64,000 nucleotides of DNA from Bdellovibrionia bacterium (GTDB taxonomy: Bacteria; Bdellovibrionota; Bdellovibrionia; Bdellovibrionales; JAGQZY01), in contig JAUICP010000001.1 in assembly GCA_030427805.1 (NCBI GenBank), positions 434,001 to 498,000 on the forward strand. Direction: 5' to 3'. Shown here piece by piece: positions 35,773 through 44,833 of the stretch. The position numbers were made by a program, and so were the translations under genes. The notes beneath the pieces were generated by a model. The model was not told where the DNA came from. It made no database searches and saw only the letters and a list, made by a program, of their open reading frames with translations. Each line of letters begins with the position of its first letter. The first letter of the stretch is position 1.

Positions 35773-37188
35773 TTAATGAATAACTTTTCCATTTTGATCA
35801 AATCTATGGTTTTTGTCCCTCCAAATTTTTTCAGAAGAGTGAGAATGCAATCCAAATTTCGGAGGAATCCTTTTAAAAGTCTTGGCATCAGCTTGTTTTA
35901 TCCATTGGCCATTGACGTAAACTTTTTGGGCATCTTTAGCAAAACCATAGCCAATAACTCTAAAGGTTTTCGCATTCACCTTAGACACTATTTTTTTTCC
36001 GTAATAAAAAAAGTTTTTATTATCCTTTGCGTAACCTTCCTCAATCACCTTGTAAGTCTCGGGATCGGCCTCTTTTACTTGAATTGCTGTCCCCGGATAG
36101 AACACGGCCCTCCTCAGGTCGGGCAGCTTTTCTAAGACATACTTCATATTGGGATCAAGCGGTTTGATCGAATACTTCTTAGGACCGTAGAAATAGTTCT
36201 TAGTATCCCTGGCCAAGTGAATACAACCAATTCCATGTTTACAGTAGTTTCTAAGTATTTTGAAAGATATGGTGTTAACTCCGGCAAACTCTTCGATTTT
36301 TGCATGACCTAGATAAAATACTGAGTCTTTGTGAATCCCCCAGACCTCTTCGAGGACTTTAAGGGAATTCGCCTTAATAGTTTGGCTTCCTTTGTATTTA
36401 AGTGGCACTCTTTGTCCCGCCTTAAAGAGAGAGATGCCATCTGAAAGAAAAGCATCATTTATGTATTTAAGGTGTTTGATTACTGTCTTTTTAACTTGGA
36501 CATGGGTCATTTTGTTAAAGTAGTGAAGTTGTTTTCCAATAACGAGGTAAACGCCAAAGGCAGGATTCCTCTTTATAATTCTTATTCTACTTTTAGGGTC
36601 GATTTTAAGGACAGCTTTTCCGCCAAGATAGATATTATTATTGTCTCTGCTAATGATCGTGCCTGGGTCATCAATGGGGCGGTCCTCTTCGAATAGAACT
36701 TTAAAATACTTAGTTTTTGCGCCTTTAACTCTCTGAAGAACTGTTCTCGTCATCGGACCATTGCTTACGTCTTTTACACGCAAAAAGTAGATATTACTGT
36801 CGTCCTTGAAGTAATGACGAGAAATTTTTTGAAATGCCTTTTTGGACATTTTCTCGAAAGGGGGATTTTTAGTGGAATTGAGTAGGACGAGATGTACCCC
36901 ATCACTCCCTAGATAATTTGAATAGGCTTTAAATCGTTTCGAATCGAGACCAGTTAAAATATGGCCTTTAAAGTATAAATTGCTTTTGTCTTTCGCAAAG
37001 TCATCAGAAGGGAGTAGGGTTTTAAAGCTTTCGTAATCAGCATTTGCAAGAGCTAAATTATCATAATGGATCTGCTTAGATCCCTTGGTTTTTATGTGAT
37101 AGTAGTTCATTGGCACCAGGTCCAATGCGGACGCCAATTGAAAAACAAATAGTATGAAAGCACTCAATAATATGTTTTTTCGCATCAT
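35773..37188 (-). CDS. Secreted DKNYY repeat protein
   Basis: A 471-residue exported protein with a signal peptide (about 1-21, ASA-LD). At least eight copies of a 40-60-residue beta unit are seen, each with a DKSNLYFKGH, KDDSNIYFLRV, DNNNIYLGGK or DNKNFFYYGKK core, typical of the DKNYY family (YWTD-like 'Dk..vYy.g'). The family is common in Gram-negative surface proteins; its role is unknown. Ten bases downstream of the MscS gene. Confidence 0.82.
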   Translation of the reverse strand: MMRKNILLSAFILFVFQLASALDLVPMNYYHIKTKGSKQIHYDNLALANADYESFKTLLPSDDFAKDKSNLYFKGHILTGLDSKRFKAYSNYLGSDGVHLVLLNSTKNPPFEKMSKKAFQKISRHYFKDDSNIYFLRVKDVSNGPMTRTVLQRVKGAKTKYFKVLFEEDRPIDDPGTIISRDNNNIYLGGKAVLKIDPKSRIRIIKRNPAFGVYLVIGKQLHYFNKMTHVQVKKTVIKHLKYINDAFLSDGISLFKAGQRVPLKYKGSQTIKANSLKVLEEVWGIHKDSVFYLGHAKIEEFAGVNTISFKILRNYCKHGIGCIHLARDTKNYFYGPKKYSIKPLDPNMKYVLEKLPDLRRAVFYPGTAIQVKEADPETYKVIEEGYAKDNKNFFYYGKKIVSKVNAKTFRVIGYGFAKDAQKVYVNGQWIKQADAKTFKRIPPKFGLHSHSSEKIWRDKNHRFDQNGKVIH

Positions 37189-37197
37189 TGAAACATT

Positions 37198-38787
37198 TTA
37201 GTTATTTTGAACACGAATGGCATCAACAAATTTTCTCTTTTCAGGAGAGTCAACGGGAATATTGACTTGGCTTCCATCTCTGTGAGCAGAGAAATGAGGG
37301 GACATAATTTCTACTCCGGCTTCCTTGAACTGTTCCTGTATATTCCTATGTATTTCAGAGTACATAATGGCCATTCGATGGGGGCGATCTGTGTAGGCAT
37401 TTATTTCGTACGAAACATAAAAATCGTCGAGACTGGTTTGCAGAACAAATGGAGCGGGTGAATCAAGTATTCCATCAACTTTTAATGCTGAATTGATAAG
37501 AAGTTCATGAACCTGCCGCCAATCAACATCGTAGCCAATGGTTACAGTCGAATGGAGGATGAGCCCAGTATCGGCCGCCGAAGAGCTAAAATTAATGAGG
37601 TGGCTTGAAAGAACCATGGCATTGGGTACCGTAATATTAACATTCTTTGGTGTGCGAACTCGGGTTACTAGAAGTGATTTTTCGATAACGTCACCAGTAG
37701 TCTCACCAATTTTAACACGATCCCCCACTTTAAAAGGTCTCATATAAGTTAGTACAACTCCGCCTATGATATTTGAAATAGCGGAAGATGATCCAAAAGA
37801 GAGTAAAACTCCTAAGAATACAGAGATGCCTTGAAAAGCAGGTGAGCCAGAGCCGGGTAGGTAGGGGAATACTACTACGAGGGCAAATGCGAAAACTAGA
37901 AAGCGAACTAACTTATAAGTTGGAGACGCCCACTCAGGGTAGAAGCCCTTAAACTTTAATGAACCTCTTTCGATTTCCATAAATATAAAATTTAAAAACT
38001 TAAGTAAATAGCTGGTTAAAATATAAACCACAGCTATGAAAAATAAATTAGGAATATATTCGATGACAACAGCGGCAATATTTTTGAGAGGGTTCGCGAC
38101 ATAGCCGAAGATTTTATCGGCCCACCCAGAGGTGTATGGAAAGAAGCTAAATACGATGGGAACATACAAGTAGAGTAAGGTTATGATAAAGACGATTCTT
38201 AAAAATTTAATTGCGACAAGTGCAATTGATACGATTCGAGATGATGGAAAGAGCTCATAGGAACTAATTTTGATTGATGGAATATTTTTTATGGACCAGT
38301 TTTGTGTGATTTTTAAAGCTTTCGGAAAAAGCTTAGAAATAAAGCTCAAGAGAAACAGAAGAATAATTGTCGACAGGATAACATAGGCAACAGAGAGGGC
38401 ATATTGTCGCCATGAATTAATGGCCCGATATTCCTTAACCCCTGAAATGATATTTGATTTTATAGTATTGGCCAGGGACTGTCGGGTCACCGAGAGGGAC
38501 TTTGCATCGCGATCTGTGAGTGTCACTATGACTCGGTCACCACTCATTACATTGCTTGAATTCTCAAACTCTTCAATAGTGAGTTTTTCTATATCGACTG
38601 TTCGATCTTTGGCTATGCTGTTAATTCGCGCTTCAATGGCTGATGCACGCTCCTTAAGAGAAAAAGCACCCATTCCATGTTGAAGTTCAAAGAGTGTTTC
38701 ACTTCCTATTTTTACGGCCTGGGTCGCCAGGGCAAAATTAAATATCGAGAATACAAAAGTGAAAATTAACAGGTTTCTTAATTTCAT
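37198..38787 (-). CDS. MscS family mechanosensitive ion channel
   Basis: A 529-residue protein. Signal-like N-terminus (about 1-21), a periplasmic segment, TMs at about 135-157, 185-215, 240-275, 295-315 and 320-340, then the MscS beta domain with VGDRVKIGETTGDVIEK and a C-terminal alpha/beta domain. The pore helix GISVFLGVLLSFGSSSAISN has the Gly/Ala/Ser packing of MscS TM3. It protects against osmotic downshock. The start lies inside the 3' end of the thioesterase gene (50-base overlap). Confidence 0.9.
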   Translation of the reverse strand: MKLRNLLIFTFVFSIFNFALATQAVKIGSETLFELQHGMGAFSLKERASAIEARINSIAKDRTVDIEKLTIEEFENSSNVMSGDRVIVTLTDRDAKSLSVTRQSLANTIKSNIISGVKEYRAINSWRQYALSVAYVILSTIILLFLLSFISKLFPKALKITQNWSIKNIPSIKISSYELFPSSRIVSIALVAIKFLRIVFIITLLYLYVPIVFSFFPYTSGWADKIFGYVANPLKNIAAVVIEYIPNLFFIAVVYILTSYLLKFLNFIFMEIERGSLKFKGFYPEWASPTYKLVRFLVFAFALVVVFPYLPGSGSPAFQGISVFLGVLLSFGSSSAISNIIGGVVLTYMRPFKVGDRVKIGETTGDVIEKSLLVTRVRTPKNVNITVPNAMVLSSHLINFSSSAADTGLILHSTVTIGYDVDWRQVHELLINSALKVDGILDSPAPFVLQTSLDDFYVSYEINAYTDRPHRMAIMYSEIHRNIQEQFKEAGVEIMSPHFSAHRDGSQVNIPVDSPEKRKFVDAIRVQNN

Positions 38788-39250
38788 TGATCTGACCTAA
38801 TTTTTTAGTTACTTTTTTAACGTCATACACATTAAAGGTGCCAGTTGCTAAAGCTACGGCTTTTTCTTTTTGGTCGGCTTTGTAGACCTCAGCAACGACT
38901 GAACAGAGAGTTTTCCCACGATTAACGAGTCGGGCCTCGGCGATAATTTCATCCCCTTCTCTTAATGGCTTGAAGTATTTAACATTGAGCTCAACTGTTG
39001 AACAAAGTTCGTTTCTCTGTAGGCTTGTAATTACAGCACAGCCACAACTAAAATCGAGAAAGCCGGAAATCACTCCACCGTGAACAGCTCCACTAGGAGA
39101 AAGGTGATCTTCGCGGACTTTGAGGCGTGTCGTTGTCGTTCCTTTGTCTTTATCAAAAGCATCGATTTCATAGCCGAGCCAATCCCCGTAACGATCAGAA
39201 AGCTTGGGCTTAACACCGTAGTGATTTTCTAGAAATTCGCCAAAATTCAT
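38738..39250 (-). CDS. PaaI-type hotdog thioesterase
   Basis: A 170-residue hotdog-fold protein: SPSGAVHGGVISGFLDFSCG (HGG and the catalytic Asp helix), ELNVKYFKPLREGDEIIAEA and GKTLCSVVAEVYKADQKEKA fit the PaaI/YdiI group, which hydrolyses acyl-CoA thioesters. The final about 20 residues extend beyond the usual domain end because the gene runs 50 bases into the MscS gene in another frame. Confidence 0.87.
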   Translation of the reverse strand: MNFGEFLENHYGVKPKLSDRYGDWLGYEIDAFDKDKGTTTTRLKVREDHLSPSGAVHGGVISGFLDFSCGCAVITSLQRNELCSTVELNVKYFKPLREGDEIIAEARLVNRGKTLCSVVAEVYKADQKEKAVALATGTFNVYDVKKVTKKLGQINEIKKPVNFHFCILDI

Positions 39251-39335
39251 AAATTAAGCCTTTGGATGAGTTTCAAAGACCATTAAAACCGGTGTTGATG
39301 TGAAAAGAAAGGATTTCTTTGTAAGAAGTAAACAA

Positions 39336-39360
39336 GGTGAGCCAGAGAAATTGGCTCACC
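39336..39360 (-). terminator. Probable terminator of the carboxymuconolactone decarboxylase-like gene
   Basis: GGTGAGCCA (39336-39344) pairs with TGGCTCACC (39352-39360) around a seven-base loop. On the minus strand the stem is followed by TTGTTTACTT, a partial U-run, 23 bases after the stop of the gene at 39383. Confidence 0.65.
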
Positions 39361-39382
39361 GATTCGTATCGAGAGGGCTTAT

Positions 39383-39730
39383 TTACAAGCCTTCTTCTTT
39401 GTATTGATGCACGGCTTGCATGGCTTCGATGCCGTAGACAACAGAGGGGCCGCCACCCATGAGGATTGCTACTCCAATAGTCTCAGCAATTTCATTTTCA
39501 GTAGCACCAGATTTCATCGCATCGTGAACGTGGTAGGCGATACAACCATCACAGCGAACAGTAATTGCGATAGCCATGGCAACCAATTCTTTTGTTTTTG
39601 TGTCGAGAGCACCATCAGCGATTGTGTTTTCGTGAAGCTGACCGAAGCCACCCATTGTCCCTGGGATCGCGGCGCCGAGTTTTTCCATCCAAGTGTTAAG
39701 TTCTTTGTACTGAGCTGGAAAGTTCTTCAT
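39383..39730 (-). CDS. Carboxymuconolactone decarboxylase/AhpD-like protein
   Basis: About 115 residues, all helical. VRCDGCIAYHVHDAMKSGAT carries the Cys-x-x-Cys and His of AhpD-like peroxidase-linked reductases, and TKELVAMAIAITV precedes it as in the family. It may reduce peroxides or transfer a disulfide. GGAGG lies five bases before the ATG at 39730, so that start is chosen over 39742. Confidence 0.87.
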   Translation of the reverse strand: MKNFPAQYKELNTWMEKLGAAIPGTMGGFGQLHENTIADGALDTKTKELVAMAIAITVRCDGCIAYHVHDAMKSGATENEIAETIGVAILMGGGPSVVYGIEAMQAVHQYKEEGL

Positions 39731-39757
39731 ATATTCCTCCATTGTATGGATTAGTTG

Positions 39758-40645
39758 CTAGTATTTGCTGAGGTAGTTTTTAAGCTCTTCATTTCCATTG
39801 AGAGTGCAATTTCTGATTGCTACGTCAGTTATATTAAACTCAGATAAATCAATATTGTTAAGTGTGCAATTCTCAAATTTGCATTTATGAACTTTTCCTT
39901 CTTTCCACGTCACATTGTTTAGTTGAGCCTTGTTAAAGCTTGTTCCGTGGAATTGTAGTTCCGAAAACTTGCAGTTCTCAAAGTGACTATGGGTCAAATT
40001 GACTCCATGAAACTGCACTTCTGACACATTAGATTTTACAAATTCAGTATGCTTGGTCGAAGTCCCGTGAAATTCACATTCACTCAGTTCGCTATTGTTT
40101 GAAACACTAAGGCTATTCACCTTTGAGCCGTGAAACTGACATTCACTAATCGTACTCTCTTCGATTTTGAGATCATCGATTGAGCTTCCGTGAATTTGGC
40201 TTTCGGTCATTTGGCCGTGGCTTATAAAGAGGTTTTTAAGTGAAGAGGCATGAACTTGATTTTCATTAAAAACCGCAGAATGTTCAAAGTGAAGATTTTT
40301 AACTGAAGACATTTGGATAGAGTTATCTTCGTATTCGTAGTCTGATCCAGTAATACCGCTGACCCTTGAGACTTTAATATCGTTGTCGCCTCCGGAGTCA
40401 CCAAGGTCGATCTTTATTTCATGATTTCCTAATTTACTATTGAGCTTGCCAAACTTTCCGGCTAACGCACTATTGATCGCGCCACTAATAAAGTCACCCA
40501 AGCTATCGAATTCAGGGGTGGAGTCTGTGCTCTTGCTTGTGTTGTTATCTTCCTTTTTAAGAGCGGCAATCAATTCAGCGGCTTGTTCAGTAGTGATTTC
40601 GCCCCGCTGAGACATTTCGATGATTTCAGTGATTTCTCTTTCCAT
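39758..40645 (-). CDS. Pentapeptide-like 20-residue repeat (QFHG) protein with SHOCT-like N-terminus
   Basis: A 295-residue soluble protein. Residues about 1-31 form a short helix pair (EIIEMSQRGEITTEQAAELI), about 32-110 a linker. From about 120 to 265 come seven units of about 20 residues with an anchor Q/V/I/F-H-G (VHASS, IHGSS, FHGSK, FHGTS, FHGVN, FHGTS, then KVHKC). Twenty is four pentapeptides, i.e. one turn of a right-handed quadrilateral beta-helix. Its partner upstream is a DUF2089 protein with a similar helix pair. AGGGGG precedes the ATG. No known function. Confidence 0.7.
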   Translation of the reverse strand: MEREITEIIEMSQRGEITTEQAAELIAALKKEDNNTSKSTDSTPEFDSLGDFISGAINSALAGKFGKLNSKLGNHEIKIDLGDSGGDNDIKVSRVSGITGSDYEYEDNSIQMSSVKNLHFEHSAVFNENQVHASSLKNLFISHGQMTESQIHGSSIDDLKIEESTISECQFHGSKVNSLSVSNNSELSECEFHGTSTKHTEFVKSNVSEVQFHGVNLTHSHFENCKFSELQFHGTSFNKAQLNNVTWKEGKVHKCKFENCTLNNIDLSEFNITDVAIRNCTLNGNEELKNYLSKY

Positions 40646-40653
40646 GTTTCCCC

Positions 40654-41094
40654 CTAATTAGATTGGATCGACTTTAATTGTTTGAGGGCAGCCTGATAGT
40701 CAATCTCGCCCTCCTTGAGTTTTGTTAATACGGCCATGGCATCATTGGATTCTGATGGCTGAGGCTCTCCCTTTTTCTTTTTCTCGCTCTCCTGAAGTTG
40801 AGGTGATTCGCCGGGGGAGAGTTTTTTTTTGACGGCGCTTATCTTCGCCTTAACGGTCGGGTAGCTCACGCCGAGTGCTTTTTCTAGATCCCGAATTCGT
40901 CCCTCGCAATGGATAAAGAGTCTTACAAAGTGAAGGTCTTCACTATCGAGTTGGAGGGATTCCAGGGGACTGAAGTGGGCTTTCACTTCGAGTTCGCAGG
41001 GATCGCAGCGCATTATTTTAGGAGCCATAAGCTCCTGGCAACTAGGACATTTAATATTCGACTTAATATTTTTCATTGATAAGGGGTTTATCAT
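40654..41094 (-). CDS. DUF2089 zinc-ribbon/helix-turn-helix protein
   Basis: A 146-residue protein: CPSCQELMAPKIMRCDPCEL is a CxxC-x10-CxxC zinc ribbon, followed by LHFVRLFIHCEGRIRDLEKA and LGVSYPTVKAKISAVKKKL, the helix-turn-helix of DUF2089. A Lys/Glu/Ser-rich linker then leads to LKEGEIDYQAALKQLKSI, a helix pair resembling the one that starts the next gene. Likely a transcription regulator acting with that protein; nine bases separate the two genes. Start not fixed: ATG 41094 and 41076 both lack a Shine-Dalgarno. Confidence 0.75.
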   Translation of the reverse strand: MINPLSMKNIKSNIKCPSCQELMAPKIMRCDPCELEVKAHFSPLESLQLDSEDLHFVRLFIHCEGRIRDLEKALGVSYPTVKAKISAVKKKLSPGESPQLQESEKKKKGEPQPSESNDAMAVLTKLKEGEIDYQAALKQLKSIQSN

Positions 41095-41164
41095 TAAAAA
41101 AATTAAGTAGTAAATTAAAAAAGTTAATTTATTGAAACTCTATGATTGCGTCGCGACATAAGCT

Positions 41165-41178
41165 TTAAGCCGGCTTAA
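41165..41178. promoter_or_regulatory. 14-bp perfect palindrome
   Basis: TTAAGCCGGCTTAA is a perfect dyad in the divergent gap between the DUF2089 regulator and the isonitrile operon. It is a plausible operator for either, but no binding protein can be named. Confidence 0.4.
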
Positions 41179-41309
41179 CCATCTAAAACCACAGATCCCT
41201 CACACATTGGTAGGACCGTCAATTTTGATTATGACTATTGTCTTCGACCTTACATAAGTATTTAAATTCGCTCAACTTTTTTGCTGGAAGTTCACTTGAA
41301 TATTCAGTT

Positions 41310-41324
41310 ATAGGTATCACCTAT
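41310..41324. promoter_or_regulatory. ATAGGT-N3-ACCTAT inverted repeat
   Basis: Perfect six-base arms around ATC, located about 107 bases before the preferred isnA start and overlapping the alternative ATG at 41323. Candidate operator. Confidence 0.35.
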
Positions 41325-41430
41325 GATTAGTATGGAGGCTATTGATTATATTAAAGAGGGGACTTGTTTTAACTATTCAGTAAGGCAACGACATAGTGTT
41401 GGAGCCGACCTCAGCCAAAAGGGGATAAGA

Positions 41431-42522
41431 ATGAAAGTATTAGAGCAAGCTCACGCCGCCAATTTGAATAACCAAGTTGATGTCCATTCTCAGTCCAATC
41501 GGGAGCTCGGCGCATTCGATCTTAGAATATTGAAAACTCCAGCAACGGAGATTCTAAAAAAATTGATGCCTTTTCGACGAGTGGTTCGAGGTCACGAATC
41601 CTGCCGAAACTCTGCTTGCCCGACATGCATGGCTCCACATATCAAAAAGGTCCAATCTGCAGTAGCGCAAAACCAAGCCATTCAATTCGTATTACCGGCT
41701 TTTCCGGGAAAGTCTCCCAATCTCGCGAAAGTTTTAGGAGCAAACCCTGATATGGCTGAACGCCTGTCCCTTCAATTTTTACACGATCTTTGTGAGCAAA
41801 TTAAAGATGTGTATGAACCAGGAGCCCACATTATTCTTTGTTCCGATGGAAGGGTGTTTAGTGATGTCGTGCAAATTCCAGAAGAAGATATCACTCAATA
41901 TCAAATTGAACTCGATAAGATAATCGAAGAATTGAATCTAACCAATTTGTCGACCTTCAACCTCGATCAGATTTGTGAGATTAAGAGTTTTGATGAATTG
42001 CGAATCGACCTTATGGAGGAGTACGGTCAATCGCTCGAAATCTTAAGAAGCAAAGTAAAGGCCGGTTCACAAGAAAATTCAACAGATGAAGAGAGTGAAC
42101 TAAACCGTCTCTACTGTGGAATGACTCGTTTTCTAGTAGAGGATTCATCCTTTCCGGGGCAATCTAAAAGTCGGACAGCGATTCAAAAGGATTGTCGTAA
42201 AAGAGCCTACGAAGTGATTCGTCGAAGTAATGCGTGGAGTGCTTTGCTTGCAGAGGTTTTCCCCCAGGCCGTACGTTTATCAATTCATCCCCAGTCTTGT
42301 GGATCACAAAAATTTGGAATTCAATTAATCGGTATCGAGAATTGGATGACCCCTTGGCATGGAGTCGCGGTTAAGACCGAAGAAGGTTTTACATTGATGA
42401 AGCGATTTGAAGTAGAAAAGCTACAATCCAGTCTTGTAAAAGATTCTGAAGGTCGGCCCAGTCATTTCGAGCTTGTGCAACATAATGATTCCATTTATAG
42501 AGATCAAAGTAATGAACTTTAA
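41431..42522 (+). CDS. isnA: Isocyanide (isonitrile) synthase, PvcA/IsnA/DIT1 family
   Basis: About 363 residues. FVLPAFPGKSPNLAKVLGANP (about 87-107) and IILCSDGRVFSDVV (134-147) are the main family motifs; an upstream CRNSACPTC cluster and the later RLSIHPQSCGSQKFGI and TPWHGVAV complete the pattern. Known members turn an amino acid (Trp or Tyr) and a pentose phosphate into an isonitrile carboxylate. AGGGG lies eight bases before ATG 41431; a longer start at 41323 adds 36 residues with no site. First of four coupled genes; the next is the usual partner IsnB/PvcB. Confidence 0.9.
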   Translation: MKVLEQAHAANLNNQVDVHSQSNRELGAFDLRILKTPATEILKKLMPFRRVVRGHESCRNSACPTCMAPHIKKVQSAVAQNQAIQFVLPAFPGKSPNLAKVLGANPDMAERLSLQFLHDLCEQIKDVYEPGAHIILCSDGRVFSDVVQIPEEDITQYQIELDKIIEELNLTNLSTFNLDQICEIKSFDELRIDLMEEYGQSLEILRSKVKAGSQENSTDEESELNRLYCGMTRFLVEDSSFPGQSKSRTAIQKDCRKRAYEVIRRSNAWSALLAEVFPQAVRLSIHPQSCGSQKFGIQLIGIENWMTPWHGVAVKTEEGFTLMKRFEVEKLQSSLVKDSEGRPSHFELVQHNDSIYRDQSNEL

Positions 42523-43348
42523 GACGACTTCTTTACAGCCTTTTGGACTATTGATTGAGCCACTCACGGAGGGTCAAGATATACGTGGTCTTCGAATCGA
42601 AGATTTACGCCCTCTTTTTGCTCAATATCACTTGGTTGTTCTACGTGGTTTTTCTTCTTTTTCAAGTTCTGATGATTTTTCTGACTACTGTGAAAGTTGG
42701 GGGGAGATTAGTCTCTGGCCATTTGGAAAAGTCCTTGAGTTAGTTGAACAGAAAAACCCCGAAGATCATATATTTGATCACAACTATGTGCCCATGCACT
42801 GGGATGGTATGTATCGTCCCCAGGTTCCTGAACTGCAGGTTTTCTCTTGTGTGAGTGCGCCCAGGAATGAACAGGGCGGGAGAACAACCTTTTCACTGAC
42901 ACCTCGAGTGATTGAAAATGCCTCGCCAAAGCTTCGAGAGTTATGGCAAAAAGTAACTGGCGTTTATCAAAGGAAAATGGAGTTTTACGACAGTAAGACC
43001 GAAGCTCCCATTATCTGTAAGCATCCTAATCGAGAATTTTCTGTAATTCGATATTGTGAACTTCCGAAGTCAGAGGATGAAAGTTTTGTGAATCATCCTA
43101 ATTGTGAATTTAAAGGATTACCCGAATCAATGCTTGCGGAATTTCACCAAAGTTTAACGGAAGCCCTTTATCACCCAGATAACTTTTATGCCCATCAATG
43201 GCAAACTGGTGATGTGGTGCTTTCAGATAACTATACTCTCTTGCACGGCAGGGAGGCTTTTACCAGTGGCTCGTCGAGACATCTGCGAAGAGTCCATGTA
43301 CTAGGTCGTCCAAAACTTGATAACCCTCACTTGGTGTACCACTCATGA
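42512..43348 (+). CDS. isnB: Fe(II)/2-oxoglutarate oxygenase, PvcB/IsnB-like
   Basis: About 278 residues of the TauD-type fold. VPMHWDGMY gives the H-x-D iron ligands (His96, Asp98); DNYTLLHGREAF gives the third (His245), and SSRHLRRVH supplies the 2OG-binding Arg. Family members oxidatively decarboxylate or desaturate the isonitrile acid made by IsnA to a vinyl isonitrile. ATG 42512 sits inside the isnA end (11-base overlap); the longer frame is upstream noise. Overlaps the next gene by four bases. Confidence 0.9.
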   Translation: MNFKTTSLQPFGLLIEPLTEGQDIRGLRIEDLRPLFAQYHLVVLRGFSSFSSSDDFSDYCESWGEISLWPFGKVLELVEQKNPEDHIFDHNYVPMHWDGMYRPQVPELQVFSCVSAPRNEQGGRTTFSLTPRVIENASPKLRELWQKVTGVYQRKMEFYDSKTEAPIICKHPNREFSVIRYCELPKSEDESFVNHPNCEFKGLPESMLAEFHQSLTEALYHPDNFYAHQWQTGDVVLSDNYTLLHGREAFTSGSSRHLRRVHVLGRPKLDNPHLVYHS

Positions 43349-44784
43349 ATGAAATAGAAACTGATGTTCTCATAGTCGGATCTGGACCCGTAGGTCTAAT
43401 GTGCTCCTACCTTGGTCAGCTTTGTGGATTAAAAACAATGGCTATTGATAAATCCGATGGACCTTTGCAGGTCGGTCGAGCGGATGCTTTAAATGCTCGA
43501 ACTTTGCAGCTGATGGAGATCGCTGGATTGTTTGATGAGTTGTATCCTCTGGGTAAGCCTTGTAACACCAGTTCGATTTGGGCGGAGGGGAAATTCCAGT
43601 CACGACAATCTCAGTGGTGGGATCAGTTAGAGGGTTGTCTTCACAAGCACTTTCTTATGCTGGGTCAATCTTTTGTGGAAAACCTTGTCGATAAGAAATT
43701 AAAAGAAATGAAACAGCCAGTTCGCAGGCAAACAACTGTGGAAAACATGGAAGTTCATGGGGATTTCTGCCTAACGACTCTTTCTAGCGGAGAGGTTGTA
43801 AGGTCAAAGTACATCATAGGTTCCGATGGGGCTCGATCTTTTGTGAGAAAGTTCTTCGATGTTGAGTTTGAAGTAACTATGCCGCAAATTATCTGGGCTG
43901 TGATAGATGGAGTCATTGAATCTGACTTTCCCAAAGTTCCAGAAATTATTGTTTTCCAAGCGGAGACTTCGGATGTTGCTTGGATCCCAAGAGAAGGAAC
44001 GATTGACCGATTTTATGTGAGAATGGATCGAGAGGATTTCACTATGGATGAGGCGATTGCAAAGATAAATAATGCAATGGCTCCTCATACATTAAGTTTT
44101 AAAGAAATCACATGGTCTTCTAAGTTTGCAGTTAAAGAGTCTGTTGCGGAAAAATTTATAGTTGAGGATCGAGTATTTTTAGCGGGTGACTCATGCCACA
44201 TACACTCAGTCAACGGGGGGCAGGGTTTAAATACCGGCTTGGCCGATTCATTTAATTTAATGTGGAAATTGGGTCGTGTGATCAATTACGGAGCTGATGC
44301 TCGCTTACTCAGAACCTATGAAGAAGAACGAAAGCCAGTTGCTCTTGGAGTTGTTGAGACTTCAGCTGAACTTGTTCGATCGACGAAGTACTCTAAAAGT
44401 GGCGAGCATGCGAAGGACTATGTTAAAATTGTAGAGAAACGTGCGGGTAATGTCACCGGTATGGGGATCCGGTACGGCAATGACGGACTTGTTGGTTCGA
44501 GACTTTTTGACTTTGAGCTTGAAAGCTCAACAGGATTAAAAAGGCTCTATAACGAACTCGACTACAGTAAATTTACTCTCCTAGTCTTCGGTGATGAAAA
44601 TCTTGAGGTTAATGTCCCCGATTCTGTCAATCTGATCCAGTTTTCTGAAGACGCTATTAAGACTAAAAGTGACTTTAAAAAAAGCTCCTATGAGGGTAAG
44701 GCGATATTAGTGCGCCCCGATGGTTATATAAAAGCGGTTTCAGCGGTTGATGATTTGAGCACACTTTTTTTGAAAGTCGATTAA
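43345..44784 (+). CDS. FAD-dependent aromatic hydroxylase (PheA/TfdB type)
   Basis: A 479-residue flavoprotein monooxygenase: VLIVGSGPVGLMCSYLG (FAD pyrophosphate loop, about 8-24), YIIGSDGARSFVRK (DG motif, about 155-168) and VFLAGDSCHIHSVNGGQGLN (GD motif, about 279-298), then a shorter C-terminal part. The class hydroxylates phenols and related rings. This differs from the PvcC hydroxylase (HpaB type) of the Pseudomonas cluster. Coupled to isnB (ATGA), so it probably modifies the isonitrile product. Confidence 0.88.
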   Translation: MNEIETDVLIVGSGPVGLMCSYLGQLCGLKTMAIDKSDGPLQVGRADALNARTLQLMEIAGLFDELYPLGKPCNTSSIWAEGKFQSRQSQWWDQLEGCLHKHFLMLGQSFVENLVDKKLKEMKQPVRRQTTVENMEVHGDFCLTTLSSGEVVRSKYIIGSDGARSFVRKFFDVEFEVTMPQIIWAVIDGVIESDFPKVPEIIVFQAETSDVAWIPREGTIDRFYVRMDREDFTMDEAIAKINNAMAPHTLSFKEITWSSKFAVKESVAEKFIVEDRVFLAGDSCHIHSVNGGQGLNTGLADSFNLMWKLGRVINYGADARLLRTYEEERKPVALGVVETSAELVRSTKYSKSGEHAKDYVKIVEKRAGNVTGMGIRYGNDGLVGSRLFDFELESSTGLKRLYNELDYSKFTLLVFGDENLEVNVPDSVNLIQFSEDAIKTKSDFKKSSYEGKAILVRPDGYIKAVSAVDDLSTLFLKVD

Positions 44785-44833
44785 TTTACGAATAGTTCCT
44801 TTATTTCATTGTTTTGATCAAGGAGAGATCTCA

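Larger units (their letters stand above)
41095..41430. other. Intergenic region between the DUF2089 and isocyanide-synthase genes
   Basis: The divergent gap of 336 bases holds a perfect 14-bp palindrome TTAAGCCGGCTTAA (41165-41178), an ATAGGT-ATC-ACCTAT inverted repeat (41310-41324), and a weak promoter-like pair TTGTCT (41238) and TATTTA (41259). An open frame from ATG 41323 joins the isnA frame but begins inside the inverted repeat and uses rare codons, so it is treated as leader. Confidence 0.45.
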
